A stretch of 64,000 nucleotides of DNA from WJMD01 sp964596015. GTDB lineage: Bacteria > Joyebacterota > Joyebacteria > Joyebacterales > Joyebacteraceae. Below the pieces are notes generated by a model that did no database searches, was not told the origin of the DNA, and worked only from the letters and a program-made list of their open reading frames with translations. Each line of letters starts with the position of its first letter. Positions within the stretch are counted from its first letter, which is position 1. A program made the translations under genes and the position numbers. Below are positions 34,958 through 42,836 of this stretch, piece by piece. The stretch covers positions 1 to 64,000 of the forward strand of contig CAZQSB010000001.1 in assembly GCA_964596015.1 (NCBI GenBank), written 5' to 3'.

Positions 34958-36786
34958 CACTCGTCCCCTGGGTCGCGCTGGTCCATCTCCGCCTCTGGGG
35001 CGCGCCGATCCATCTCCGCCTCGAGCAGCTGCCGCTCGTAGATGTCGGCATAGAGCCCGTGCTCCGCCAGCAGCTCGTCGTGCGTCCCTCGCTCGATGAT
35101 CCGCCCGTCCTCCAGCACGATGATCTCATCGGCATGCTTGATGGACGAGATCCTGTGCGACACCGTGATGCTCGTCCTCGCGCGCAGCGCCGACGACAGC
35201 CCCTGCTGGATCCTCTCCTCGGTCGCGGTATCGACCGACGACAGCGCGTCGTCGAGCGCCACGATCGCGGGATCAACGAGGAGGGCGCGCGCAATGGCGA
35301 CCCGCTGCTTCTGACCGCCGGAGAGCGTCACGCCACGCTCCCCCAGCGTCGTGTCGAAGCCCTCCGGGAAGTCCTCGATCTCTTCGAGCACCCCGGCGAT
35401 GCGGGCGGCCTCGCGCACTTCCTCCTCCATGGCCGAGGGGCGGCCGAACCTGATGTTCTCCCTGATCGAATCGGAGAAGAGGAACGTGTCCTGTGGCACG
35501 TAGCCTATGGCGCCGCGCAGCGACGACAGCTTGAGCTTCCTCACGTCGATCCCGTCGATGAGGACCTCGCCCTCCTGCGCCTCGTAGATCCTGAGGAGCA
35601 GGTTCATGATGGTGCTCTTGCCCGATCCGGTGCGGCCCAGGATGCCCAGCGTGCCGCCGGCCGGCACGGTGAAGGACACATCGGCGAGGGCGGGCTCGAG
35701 GTCCTCCTCGTAGCGGAACGTCACATCCCGGAACTCGACGTCTCCCTCGATGCTCTCCGGCTCGACGGCGTCCGGAGCGTCCTTGATCTCCGGTTCGCTC
35801 TCGAGGATCCGGTTGATGCGCCCCATCGAGGCGGAGCCTCGCTGCATGATGTTGACCACCCATCCCATTGCCATCATGGGCCACGTGAGGATGGCCAGGT
35901 AGCTCGTGAAGGCGACGAGGTCGCCGGTCGAGATCGTCCCCAGCATGACCTGCCGGCCGCCGAAGTAGATGATGATGACGACGCTCATCGATGAGAGAGT
36001 CATGATGAACGGGAAGAACGCGCCCCATACACGGACGAGCCTGATGTTCTTCTGTATGTACTCCTGTCCGGCGTCGGCGAGTCGTGACAGCTCGTAGTCC
36101 TCGCGAACGTACGCCTTGACGACGCGGACGCCGGAGATGCTCTCCCGGACCCTCTCGGTCAGGTCGGAGAACATCTCCTGCACCCGCTCGAACCGGCGGT
36201 GGAGCATCTTCCCGGCCCTCAGGGTGAAGAGCGCGATGATCGGCATCGGGATGAGGGCGAGGCCCGTCAGCCGGACGTTCAGCACGAGCATGAACCCGAT
36301 GGCGGCGACGCCGAGGATCATGGCGTCGACCAGAGCGACCACGCCGAAGCCGCACGCCATGCGCACGGCGTTCAGGTCGTTGGTCGCGTGGGCCATGAGA
36401 TCGCCGGTCTTGTGTTCGGAGTAGTAGCGAGCTGAGAGGCGCTGAAGATGGGCGTAGATCTCGTTCCTGAGATCCTCCTCGATGTGCCGCGACGTCCCGA
36501 TGATGAGATAGCGCCACGCGAAGCGGAAGACGGCGATGCCTGCTGCCAGTCCGGCGATGAAGAGCGCGTAGTCGAGAAGGTCGCCGCGGTTTCCGGCGCC
36601 CGTCGTGAGGTCGTCGACCGCCCGCTTGATGATGCGGGGGATGACGAGCTGCATCGCGTCCACGAGAAGCAGCGCCAGAACGCCCCAGACCACGGTCTTC
36701 CGATACCCGGAGAACCGTGAGAGGATGCTCCGGAGACTGCCGCCTCCATCGCGCCGGTCTTCGCTGTTCCTGTGCTCCTGAGCCAA
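34957..36786 (-). CDS. ABC exporter half-transporter (membrane + ATPase), first of a pair
   Basis: Six-helix membrane domain and nucleotide-binding domain: Walker A GRTGSGKST, Q-loop GYVPQDTFLF, signature LSGGQKQR, Walker B IVALDDALSS with Asp in place of the catalytic Glu, and switch His in VSHRISS. The Glu-to-Asp change suggests that this is the degenerate half of a heterodimer. The frame is open from ATG 36861, but the terminator-like hairpin lies inside that extension. I place the start at TTG 36786 (about 609 residues, GGGAAG upstream), without certainty. The alternative start 36861 would give 634 residues, six bases from the predicted transcription start, with an Arg-rich N-terminus. 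Confidence 0.88.
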   Translation of the reverse strand: MAQEHRNSEDRRDGGGSLRSILSRFSGYRKTVVWGVLALLLVDAMQLVIPRIIKRAVDDLTTGAGNRGDLLDYALFIAGLAAGIAVFRFAWRYLIIGTSRHIEEDLRNEIYAHLQRLSARYYSEHKTGDLMAHATNDLNAVRMACGFGVVALVDAMILGVAAIGFMLVLNVRLTGLALIPMPIIALFTLRAGKMLHRRFERVQEMFSDLTERVRESISGVRVVKAYVREDYELSRLADAGQEYIQKNIRLVRVWGAFFPFIMTLSSMSVVIIIYFGGRQVMLGTISTGDLVAFTSYLAILTWPMMAMGWVVNIMQRGSASMGRINRILESEPEIKDAPDAVEPESIEGDVEFRDVTFRYEEDLEPALADVSFTVPAGGTLGILGRTGSGKSTIMNLLLRIYEAQEGEVLIDGIDVRKLKLSSLRGAIGYVPQDTFLFSDSIRENIRFGRPSAMEEEVREAARIAGVLEEIEDFPEGFDTTLGERGVTLSGGQKQRVAIARALLVDPAIVALDDALSSVDTATEERIQQGLSSALRARTSITVSHRISSIKHADEIIVLEDGRIIERGTHDELLAEHGLYADIYERQLLEAEMDRRAPEAEMDQRDPGDE

Positions 36787-36798
36787 ACCGGTCTTCCC

Positions 36799-36827
36799 AA
36801 AAAGAGGCCCCGCACGGGGTGCGGAGC
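36799..36827 (-). terminator. Terminator-like hairpin in the ABC exporter leader
   Basis: On the minus strand GCTCCGCAC-CCC-GTGCGGGGC is followed by CTCTTTTT. There is no gene upstream on this strand to terminate: the promoter at 36875-36904 precedes it directly. It looks like an attenuator. Confidence 0.65.
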
Positions 36828-36874
36828 TCGTGAGGCGTCGCGACCGCCGGTCGCGTCTCATGTGAGACCGGATA

Positions 36875-36904
36875 AGTCTAGGCCAAGGTGACGGACGGTG
36901 TCAA
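36875..36904 (-). promoter_or_regulatory. Sigma70-type promoter for the ABC exporter operon
   Basis: TTGACA, 18-bp spacer, TAGACT on the minus strand. Confidence 0.65.
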
Positions 36905-36965
36905 CGCGTGTTGCGAGCGCGGGAGCCCCCTTCCCCCGGCCGCCGGGGATCCCCTCTCTGAGGCG

Positions 36966-36995
36966 TTGCGCCGGCCCCGGACACAGGAGTATAAT
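36966..36995 (+). promoter_or_regulatory. Promoter for the tandem secreted paralogs
   Basis: TTGCGC, 18-bp spacer, perfect TATAAT; the ATG at 37072 follows after a leader of about 70 nt. Confidence 0.55.
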
Positions 36996-37071
36996 GGGAT
37001 GGGGCGACCGGCGCGCACGACGGATGGGCCGCCGGAGCGCGCTGGGCGTCCCCAGCCAAGGGGGGGTGTTC

Positions 37072-37647
37072 ATGATACGAACTGTTATGGCCGTCCTGCT
37101 TGTCGCTCTCCTCACTACCACTGCGCTCGCCAATCCGATCATCGGCGAGTGGTTCTACGTCGACTTCGACCCGCCTAACTACCAGCACTGGGTCATGCCG
37201 TCGCCGAACACCGTCGTCGAAGGCTATCTCGTGCTCAACCTCGAGTACGCCTGGCCGAACCAGGTGACGGGGGTCTCGTTCCGGGTCGACATCGTGCCCT
37301 GGCCCGGAGACGAGCCGAACTTCGAGACACTTCAGCCGTCCGCCATCTGGGAAGGCGACTGGAGGGAGGGCGTCACCATCGCATTCGGCGACTGTGTCGA
37401 AGCGATCCAGCCCGTGCCCGTCGCGAAGTTCTCCTTCTTCTACACGGGCGGCTCTCACGATGTGCTCATCCTGGACCATCCCGAGTTCCCGCGCTGGCTT
37501 CTCGACTGCTCCGACCCGCCCGAGATCATGATGTACTGCGTCTACACGAACGGCGCGGTTGGGAAGATGAACCATCTGTGGGGCGACTGCGGCGTCAACC
37601 CGGTCGAAGCGGCCTCCTGGGGTTCGATCAAGTCGATGTACCGGTAG
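37072..37647 (+). CDS. Small secreted protein ending in SWGSIKSMYR, first of two paralogs
   Basis: 191 residues from ATG 37072 (AAGGGGGGG upstream). Residues 1-20 are a signal peptide with a predicted cut before ANP. The mature part is beta-rich, with motifs such as VEGYLVLNLEYAWPNQVTGVSF and HDVLILDHPEFPRWLLDCSDP, and carries five cysteines. The C-terminus NPVEAASWGSIKSMYR is nearly repeated in the next gene. I do not recognise a family; the conserved C-terminal decapeptide could be a sorting or attachment signal. The next gene follows after 106 bp on the same strand. Confidence 0.8.
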   Translation: MIRTVMAVLLVALLTTTALANPIIGEWFYVDFDPPNYQHWVMPSPNTVVEGYLVLNLEYAWPNQVTGVSFRVDIVPWPGDEPNFETLQPSAIWEGDWREGVTIAFGDCVEAIQPVPVAKFSFFYTGGSHDVLILDHPEFPRWLLDCSDPPEIMMYCVYTNGAVGKMNHLWGDCGVNPVEAASWGSIKSMYR

Positions 37648-37753
37648 ACGGCGAGCTGGACGCTCAGACGAAGTTGATCGCGTATCCCACGCGGCGAAGG
37701 CCTGTCGTAGGGGCGCGGTCGCGTCCCGCACCATTCCAGGAAGGAGACGGACG

Positions 37754-38329
37754 ATGCGTGCGACGCTCTGTATTCTCGCGCTCGTCATCACCGTGTCCCC
37801 CGCCAGCGCCAACCCTGTCTGGAACGACGGGGTCATCGTGGAATTCGCCGACGGTCAGAACTGCGTCTGGCCCAGCTACCCCAACCAGGTCATCACCGCG
37901 AGGGTGGTCCTCACGGAGCCCATCCTCGCCCAGGCCGGAATCGTCGGCTTCGCGTTCCGCATCGAACGCACGTTCGGTGGATGGGTGCTGGACACGCGGA
38001 ACCTGCTGGACCCCGGAGGTCTGATGGCCGGCTCTGTCGAGGGCGACGGGCTGTCCCTCGCCTCCGCTACCTGCGTCCTGCCCGACGAGCAGGGGCGCAT
38101 CCCCATCGCCGAGATCGACTACGTCTATCTGGGCCCGCCGGGGCTTCTGACCGTCACCGGGTCCCTTCTGGACGGACAGACCTTCGTGGATTGCGAAGTG
38201 GCCTGGCAGAGCTGGTACACCTACGAGGACCTCAATACGGGCGGCGTCGGAGAGGTGCCTCCAGCGGGCTGCTTCAACTCGCCGGTCGAGACGTTGTCCT
38301 GGGGCTCGATCAAGGCGATGTACCACTGA
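37754..38329 (+). CDS. Small secreted protein ending in SWGSIKAMYH, second of two paralogs
   Basis: 191 residues, the same length as its upstream neighbour, ATG with AAGGAGACGG upstream. A signal peptide covers about residues 1-19 and is cut before ANP. The mature domain shares the layout of the first copy: an N-terminal strand followed by YPNQVITARVVLTEP, then VGFAFRIERTFGGWVLDTRN, then a Cys-containing segment and the C-terminal SPVETLSWGSIKAMYH. Identity is low except at the ANP start and the C-terminus. No enzymatic motif is visible. Likely surface or extracellular protein of unknown function. Confidence 0.8.
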   Translation: MRATLCILALVITVSPASANPVWNDGVIVEFADGQNCVWPSYPNQVITARVVLTEPILAQAGIVGFAFRIERTFGGWVLDTRNLLDPGGLMAGSVEGDGLSLASATCVLPDEQGRIPIAEIDYVYLGPPGLLTVTGSLLDGQTFVDCEVAWQSWYTYEDLNTGGVGEVPPAGCFNSPVETLSWGSIKAMYH

Positions 38330-38381
38330 GCGACCGCGCGTACATATGAGGCGTCGCTCTATCGCAGCTGGAGCCAGGGTC

Positions 38382-38435
38382 GTCCGGCCGACAGGCGGGT
38401 TTTCCAGCTGACCGACCAGGTGTCCGGCCGACAGG
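38382..38435. repeat. 14-bp direct repeat GTCCGGCCGACAGG, two copies
   Basis: Copies at 38382-38395 and 38422-38435, 40 bp apart (about four helical turns), just after the stop of the second secreted paralog. Confidence 0.5.
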
Positions 38436-38469
38436 ACCGGGAGACCGGCCGGGTCCGTCGACGACTCAA

Positions 38470-38633
38470 GAAGACAAGAAGGGGAGACCTTCCTGCCCAA
38501 GCCGCAGGAGCGTGGTCTCCCCTTCGTTCGTCGGTGGGCCGCCTGGCACACGGCCCCGCATCCCAAAAGAGGGATGACCGACATGCGTCAGCCGCGAACG
38601 CAGTTGCTCTCGCGTTCAGAAGTCTGCGTCCGC
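38470..38633 (-). ncRNA. Candidate small structured RNA with a compact three-way junction
   Basis: On the minus strand, a promoter (38639-38668) is followed by a 10-bp hairpin (38594-38633, 20-nt loop). Then comes a closed domain 38530-38582: P1 (GTCGGT/ACCGAC, 6 bp) encloses two hairpins, CATCCC/GGGATG (38559-38576) and GGGCCG/CGGCCC (38536-38556). These abut P1 with no linker and are separated from each other by only two bases. A terminator hairpin with an 11-bp stem (38479-38524) and a T-rich flank closes the unit. I match it to no known riboswitch or sRNA family. It could also be an elaborate 3' UTR of the convergent genes. Confidence 0.45.
38479..38524 (-). terminator. Terminator hairpin of the candidate small RNA
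   Basis: AAGGGGAGACC / GGTCTCCCCTT, 11-bp perfect stem, 24-nt loop. The minus-strand flank is CTTGTCTTCTTG. It may also act on the plus strand for the secreted paralogs. Confidence 0.55.
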
Positions 38634-38638
38634 GAAAG

Positions 38639-38668
38639 TGAATACAACAAGGCGCGGGTTTCTGTCAA
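38639..38668 (-). promoter_or_regulatory. Promoter-like sequence for the candidate small RNA
   Basis: TTGACA, 18-bp spacer, TATTCA on the minus strand, just past the end of the LolA-like gene; no coding sequence follows it on that strand. Confidence 0.5.
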
Positions 38669-38691
38669 TGGTTTATTCGAACCGCGTTCAT

Positions 38692-39351
38692 TCAACGCCG
38701 GGCCGTCCGGACCATGTAGCCCTCGTAGAAGATGTGGCGCACGCCTCGGCTGCTCCCTACCAGCAGCCCGATCTCGACCTCGCCCGTGTGCCGCCTGACC
38801 AGCCGGAACCCGCCGGACACGGGAACGAACGACTTGTCGAGGAGGATCTCCCGCGCCGGGAACGGTGGATCGGCCACGCCGCCCTCGATGCGAACCGGTC
38901 CGCCGTCCACCACGGACACCCAGAGCGTTCCGTCGAAGTGGTCGACGTCCCTGACGAGCGCCCGAAGCTCGAGACGAAGGCACTCCTCACCCTCCATCTC
39001 CTCGACCCCTGTCAGCTCGACCTCGTATTCGTCGGGCCGGAGTACGGGACCGACGAGGCTCTCGAGCCGGTACTTCCCTGATGGATACCTGAGGTGGGAC
39101 TCGATCACCGTTCGCGAGAGCCCATCGGCTCTGTTGTACGACAGGTGGGCGGAGGCCGTGCGGTCCTCGCCGTCAGGACAGTGCTCGATCACCTCCTGAC
39201 GAACGAAGAGGCTCTCGATGTCGGTCATCGCGGCCTCGACGCCGGCGTTGTACTCCGCCAGCACGTCCGCGACGTCCGGCAGCTCGTCGGCCGCGAGAAC
39301 CAGAGACGGCAGGAGCAGAGAGAGGAAGAAGACCAGCGTGACGCGTCGCAT
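38692..39351 (-). CDS. Secreted LolA-like / outer-membrane lipoprotein-sorting-like protein
   Basis: 219 residues, ATG with GGAGGTCTTCCG upstream. Residues 1-20 are a signal peptide. The mature protein begins LPDVADVLAEYNAGVEAAMTDIESL, an amphipathic helix typical of LolA-fold proteins. It continues with antiparallel strands, including GEECLRLELRALVRDVDHFDGTLWVSVVDG and SGGFRLVRRHTGEVEIGLL, which match the unclosed-barrel pattern of the LolA/LolB superfamily. It may bind lipid or lipoprotein in the periplasm. The family call is by pattern only. Divergent from the FG-GAP protein gene. Confidence 0.7.
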   Translation of the reverse strand: MRRVTLVFFLSLLLPSLVLAADELPDVADVLAEYNAGVEAAMTDIESLFVRQEVIEHCPDGEDRTASAHLSYNRADGLSRTVIESHLRYPSGKYRLESLVGPVLRPDEYEVELTGVEEMEGEECLRLELRALVRDVDHFDGTLWVSVVDGGPVRIEGGVADPPFPAREILLDKSFVPVSGGFRLVRRHTGEVEIGLLVGSSRGVRHIFYEGYMVRTARR

Positions 39352-39377
39352 CGGAAGACCTCCAGACTGATGGACGG

Positions 39378-39406
39378 ACTCTAGGCGCGCGGCGCCGCCG
39401 TGTCAA
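39378..39406 (-). promoter_or_regulatory. Promoter for the LolA-like gene
   Basis: TTGACA, 17-bp spacer, TAGAGT on the minus strand. Confidence 0.65.
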
Positions 39407-39429
39407 GACGACGTGCCCGTCCGCCGAGC

Positions 39430-39458
39430 TTGACCCGCCACCACCGGGGGACGATACT
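39430..39458 (+). promoter_or_regulatory. Promoter for the FG-GAP protein gene
   Basis: TTGACC, 17-bp spacer, GATACT; its -35 is 24 bp from the -35 of the divergent promoter. Confidence 0.55.
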
Positions 39459-39565
39459 GTGCATGATGCTGCGAGGCGCGCACTCACCCTGAGCGGCGCG
39501 CCGGAACCGGGAAGGAACCCACCGCGCCCGCCGGCTGTTCGCCGTCACTCGAAGGAGCCGCCGCG

Positions 39566-41032
39566 ATGATCACAGGAAGCAAAGCCGGTCGCGTCATCGT
39601 TGCGCTTCTGCTGACAACGGGGATCTCGACCGCGAGGACGCTGTCTCCGGCCGACACCCTCGGTCCGACGCTCCGCGCGGGCTTCGCCGAGGGCCGCTTC
39701 GGTTCCGCCATCGCGGTCGGCGATGTTGACGGAGACGGCCACCCCGACCTCGTCGTCGGGGCGCCGGGAACCTCCACGGAAACGGGGGAAGCGCTCGGCG
39801 GAGCCGTCTACGTCCTCGATGTCTCGCTGGACCATGAGGGCCTTTCCCCGTTCGCGCGAGGCGAGGGCCCTCGCGACCAGCTCGGAGCGGCGGTCGTCGT
39901 GCGGGACCTCGACGGCGACGGCATCGACGATCTCATCGCGACCGCGCCGGGGGCATCGCCGGGAGAGCGCACTGCAGCCGGCGTCGTGAGGGTCTGGCTG
40001 GGGCCGCTTCGAGACGCCGACGAGGCCGCGCTCGTGATCGAGGGAGAACGGCCGGGAGACCGCTTCGGGGCTTCGGCTCTCGTGGTGGACGTCGACGGAG
40101 ACGGCTCCGCTGAGCTTCTGGTCGCTGCCCCGCGCGGTGGAGCGCCTGACAGGATCGGGTTCGGGACCGTGTCGGTCATTCCCTGGACCGCGCTCGCCGA
40201 TCTCTCCGGCCGCGTGTCCGCCGGCGAGGTCGCCGTCGTCACGATCCGCGGCGATGAGAAGGGAGACGCGCTGTCGGCGCTCGCCTCCGGCGACATCGAC
40301 GGAGACGGCATGGCCGAGATCATCGTCGGAGCCCCGCACGCCGACGGCCGGGACTACGATTTCGTCGACGCGGGAAAAGTCGGCATCTTCAGGCTGCGGG
40401 GTGAGCTGCCCGATACGCTTCTGTTCAGCGACGCCGCGACTCTCATCCACGGGGCACACGCGAGGGGCTTCCTCGGGGCGGCGTTGGCGACGGGCGACGT
40501 CACGGGTGACGGGATCGACGAGCTGGTCATGGGCGCGCCTACGGCGGGCGAGAAGGGCGACGGCGGCGAGGTCTCCGGACACGCGTTCGTCCTCTTCGGC
40601 GAGCCCGAGGGTCCCCCGCTCGAGATCTTTCTCGCCGAGTCGGACATCCCGAGGGCCCACTCGGAACGGTGGGAGCTCTTCGGAGCGGCGGTCGCGGCCG
40701 ACGACGTCGACGGCGACCGCACGGCGGACCTGTTGTTCGGGGCGCCGTTCCTGTCGTGCGACGGCGGGGACACCCGGTGCGGAGGAGTCTTCATCTACCG
40801 AGGCAGTCTCAGGTCGGTGGTCGCCGCAAAGACCGGTCCGGCGGACCGCGCGGACGCGCTGCTCGTCGGAACTCTCGAGGACGGAGCAGCGGGAAGCGCG
40901 GTCATCGTGGCAGACGTGACGGGCGACGGTCGCGCCGACCTCGTCGTCGGAGCGCCGGAGGCGCCGTCGCCGGAAGGAGAGCCGCGGGCCGGAGCCGTGT
41001 ACGTCATCGACGCCGCGGCGCTGACGCGCTGA
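39566..41032 (+). CDS. Secreted FG-GAP / integrin-alpha-like beta-propeller protein
   Basis: 488 residues, ATG with AAGGAG upstream. A signal peptide covers about residues 1-23. Six to seven FG-GAP blades follow, each with a Ca-binding D-x-D-G-D-G loop (VGDVDGDGHPDLVVGAP, VRDLDGDGIDDLI, VVDVDGDGSAELLVAAP, SGDIDGDGMAEIIVGAP, TGDVTGDGIDELVMGAP, ADDVDGDRTADLLFGAP, VADVTGDGRADLVVGAP). This is a calcium-stabilised extracellular propeller of the integrin alpha type. It has no FlgD tail and no obvious enzymatic domain. Likely adhesion or cell-surface role; the partner is unknown. Confidence 0.88.
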   Translation: MITGSKAGRVIVALLLTTGISTARTLSPADTLGPTLRAGFAEGRFGSAIAVGDVDGDGHPDLVVGAPGTSTETGEALGGAVYVLDVSLDHEGLSPFARGEGPRDQLGAAVVVRDLDGDGIDDLIATAPGASPGERTAAGVVRVWLGPLRDADEAALVIEGERPGDRFGASALVVDVDGDGSAELLVAAPRGGAPDRIGFGTVSVIPWTALADLSGRVSAGEVAVVTIRGDEKGDALSALASGDIDGDGMAEIIVGAPHADGRDYDFVDAGKVGIFRLRGELPDTLLFSDAATLIHGAHARGFLGAALATGDVTGDGIDELVMGAPTAGEKGDGGEVSGHAFVLFGEPEGPPLEIFLAESDIPRAHSERWELFGAAVAADDVDGDRTADLLFGAPFLSCDGGDTRCGGVFIYRGSLRSVVAAKTGPADRADALLVGTLEDGAAGSAVIVADVTGDGRADLVVGAPEAPSPEGEPRAGAVYVIDAAALTR

Positions 41033-41067
41033 CCCGTGCGGGCCGCCGGAGACCTGCCCTCGCGGGG

Positions 41068-42174
41068 CTACCGCTCGATGATCTCCACGGTATCGCCGCC
41101 TTCGAGGACATGTTCGAGCCCCACCTCCTGTCCCTCATGAACCGCGGAAGGGCCCCACACCCGCGCCCTGCGCGCCTTCGACGCCAGCTCCTTGTGGATG
41201 GCCGCCGCGAGGTCCCCGACCGTCGCGCCCACCGGCACGGCATAGTCCAGCGGCTCATCGGGCTCGGCCGGGTTTCTTGCCTTGACGACGATGCGGCCGA
41301 CAAGACCTGAGAGCGCTTCGCCGACCGCGGCCCGCTCGCCCGGACCGAGCGGATGCGCGAAGAGAGTCGCCGAGGGAACCATCGATCGCAGGTACTCGAG
41401 CGCGTCCACACCGGCCCGGTCGACATGGGTGCCGAAGAGCAGGGCCGGCTTCGCCCGTCCGGTGGAGCCGATGCCGGTTTCCCCTCCCGCCCGCCAGACG
41501 GCGCGGACCTCAAGCTCGTCCAGCCGCTCGCAGGTCACACTGAGCTCCTTCTCCGGGTCTCCGGAGAGGTCAACGACCACGCCGAGAAGCCCGGCGTTCG
41601 ACACCGCCTCCTTGAGCCCGGAGGCGTACGAGAGCTCGGAGATCGGTCCCTCCGACAGGGGCGGAAGGTCGACGATCTCGAACTCGTAGGCCCCGATGGA
41701 CATCATGCCGACGTTCGGCAGCAGTGTCGTGTAGGGGTAGTCGGCCGTCTCGACCTCCGCGCCGGTCAGGGCCTCGAAGAGCGTCGATTTGCCCACGTTC
41801 GGCAGCCCCACGAGCCCCACCTGCGCCAGTCCCCGTTTCCTCACCGAAAAGGGGTCGTCGCGCACCTCGTGCGCGCCGCGGACGGACAGGATCTTCTCGA
41901 GCTCCTCGACGCGCCGCGCGAGCTTCTTGCCCAGTTCCTGATACGGCCCCTTGAACGCGGGCCAGCCGGCGAGATACTCGCGGAGGACCGCGACCTCCTC
42001 CGCCGGGGCCTTCCCCTTCGTCTCGCGCTTGATCTTGACCCAGAGGTCCCTGTGGGACATCGGCACGGTGCCGTCCTCCGATCGCCACTTCCGGGCGTGC
42101 CGGCGGCGGAGTCTCCTTCTCGCCAGTCGGAGCCTCGCGCGTTTCTCGAACTCGTCCGAGCCGGACCTCGTCAC
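41068..42174 (-). CDS. DRG/Obg-like GTPase with C-terminal TGS domain, degenerate G3 and G4
   Basis: 368 residues, GTG start with GAGG upstream. An N-terminal basic helix-rich region is followed by a GTPase domain with intact P-loop GLPNVGKST and TADYPYTTLLPNVG (the effector block of DRG proteins), then a TGS domain at about 300-366 (DYAVPVGATVGDLAAAIH to GLEHVLEGGDTVEII). The G3 motif reads DLPP instead of DxPG, and G4 reads GTHVD instead of NKxD, so guanine recognition may be altered. DRG/Obg relatives act in ribosome-linked processes. It lies 18 bp after the metallopeptidase-like gene and may be co-transcribed with it. Confidence 0.85.
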   Translation of the reverse strand: MTRSGSDEFEKRARLRLARRRLRRRHARKWRSEDGTVPMSHRDLWVKIKRETKGKAPAEEVAVLREYLAGWPAFKGPYQELGKKLARRVEELEKILSVRGAHEVRDDPFSVRKRGLAQVGLVGLPNVGKSTLFEALTGAEVETADYPYTTLLPNVGMMSIGAYEFEIVDLPPLSEGPISELSYASGLKEAVSNAGLLGVVVDLSGDPEKELSVTCERLDELEVRAVWRAGGETGIGSTGRAKPALLFGTHVDRAGVDALEYLRSMVPSATLFAHPLGPGERAAVGEALSGLVGRIVVKARNPAEPDEPLDYAVPVGATVGDLAAAIHKELASKARRARVWGPSAVHEGQEVGLEHVLEGGDTVEIIER

Positions 42175-42192
42175 ACCGTCCTCACACCGTCC

Positions 42193-42681
42193 TCACCTCG
42201 AGCGGGCGCCGGCCCTCTTGTCGGCGTTGAAGATCTTCCAGTACTCGTCCTCGCTTCTCTCGGCCTCGTCCTCGTTGAACCCGACGCGCTGCATCACGCG
42301 TTCGACGAACGCGTCCGCGTCGCGCTCCTGGTTCCTCTTCCCCGCCTTCGCGAGATAGTAGTGACCCCATTCGTGCGCCACCAGATACCACGTTCCGACG
42401 ACCGCCACCTTCGGGGCCTTCGCCGCCATGTGATGGAGGTTGTGAACGAATCCGAAGTCGTACACCGGGATGACGGCGCGGTACTCGTCGTCGGTCAGGG
42501 TGACCTGGCCGCCCGTCGTATCCCAGTGCCGGAGGCGCAGGGACCTCGATGAGTACGAGTTGCGTATCTTGAGCGCCCGGTAGACCAGCGTCCCGACCTG
42601 GCTGTGCACGGTGGCCATGTAGCGGAAGCCAGAACGGACCCGCTTGAGCCAGGCCACCTCGCTGTCGAGCTTCGTGCTCAC
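42193..42681 (-). CDS. Small HEWGH metallopeptidase-like protein
   Basis: 162 residues from GTG 42681, placed by GGGGAGAGTGAC; an upstream GTG at 42708 is possible. The helix LVAHEWGHYYLAKAG carries the zinc signature HEWGH, and a downstream acidic segment (RNQERDADAFVERVM) can supply the third ligand, as in small minimal gluzincins or ImmA-like peptidases. No signal peptide. The flanks are unlike any family I can name, so catalytic activity is inferred from the motif only. It follows the MXAN_6640-type protease gene after a strong terminator and precedes the TGS GTPase gene. Confidence 0.7.
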   Translation of the reverse strand: MSTKLDSEVAWLKRVRSGFRYMATVHSQVGTLVYRALKIRNSYSSRSLRLRHWDTTGGQVTLTDDEYRAVIPVYDFGFVHNLHHMAAKAPKVAVVGTWYLVAHEWGHYYLAKAGKRNQERDADAFVERVMQRVGFNEDEAERSEDEYWKIFNADKRAGARSR

Positions 42682-42739
42682 GTCACTCTCCCCGCGCGGG
42701 ACGCGCACACACCGAATGGACGATGCTCATCATACCATG

Positions 42740-42773
42740 AAAAGGCGGGGGCGGCATCGAAGCCGCCCCCGCC
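42740..42773 (-). terminator. Rho-independent terminator after the MXAN_6640-type protease
   Basis: 12-bp perfect stem (GGCGGGGGCGGC / GCCGCCCCCGCC), 6-nt loop, TTTT on the minus strand. Confidence 0.85.
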
Positions 42774-42836
42774 GGGTGCGTTCGTCCGTCCCTTGCACGG
42801 ACAGACCGATCTCCGGTCCGTCCGCCCAGGTCGAGC

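Larger units (their letters stand above)
38330..38691. other. Gene-free stretch holding a probable structured RNA
   Basis: No protein gene is supported. The first 140 bp contain a 14-bp direct repeat (GTCCGGCCGACAGG). The rest contains a terminator hairpin, a three-way-junction fold, another hairpin and a minus-strand promoter. Confidence 0.6.

Noticed and set aside
36861..36861. ATG 36861 as the definite ABC exporter start
   Set aside because: It would put a terminator-like hairpin inside coding sequence; I kept TTG 36786 but note the alternative.
38382..38435. 14-bp direct repeat as a recombination or attachment site
   Set aside because: No integrase or mobile gene nearby; only two copies; kept as a simple repeat.
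38530..38582. Known riboswitch, tRNA, 6S or SRP RNA at the three-way junction
   Set aside because: I compared it by eye with common riboswitch cores, SRP, 6S and tRNA patterns and saw no match. This is not a database search.
37664..38584. 306-codon minus-strand frame over the second secreted paralog and the gap
   Set aside because: Overlaps a real secreted protein gene and the RNA-like structures; no signal or domain, no ribosome site.
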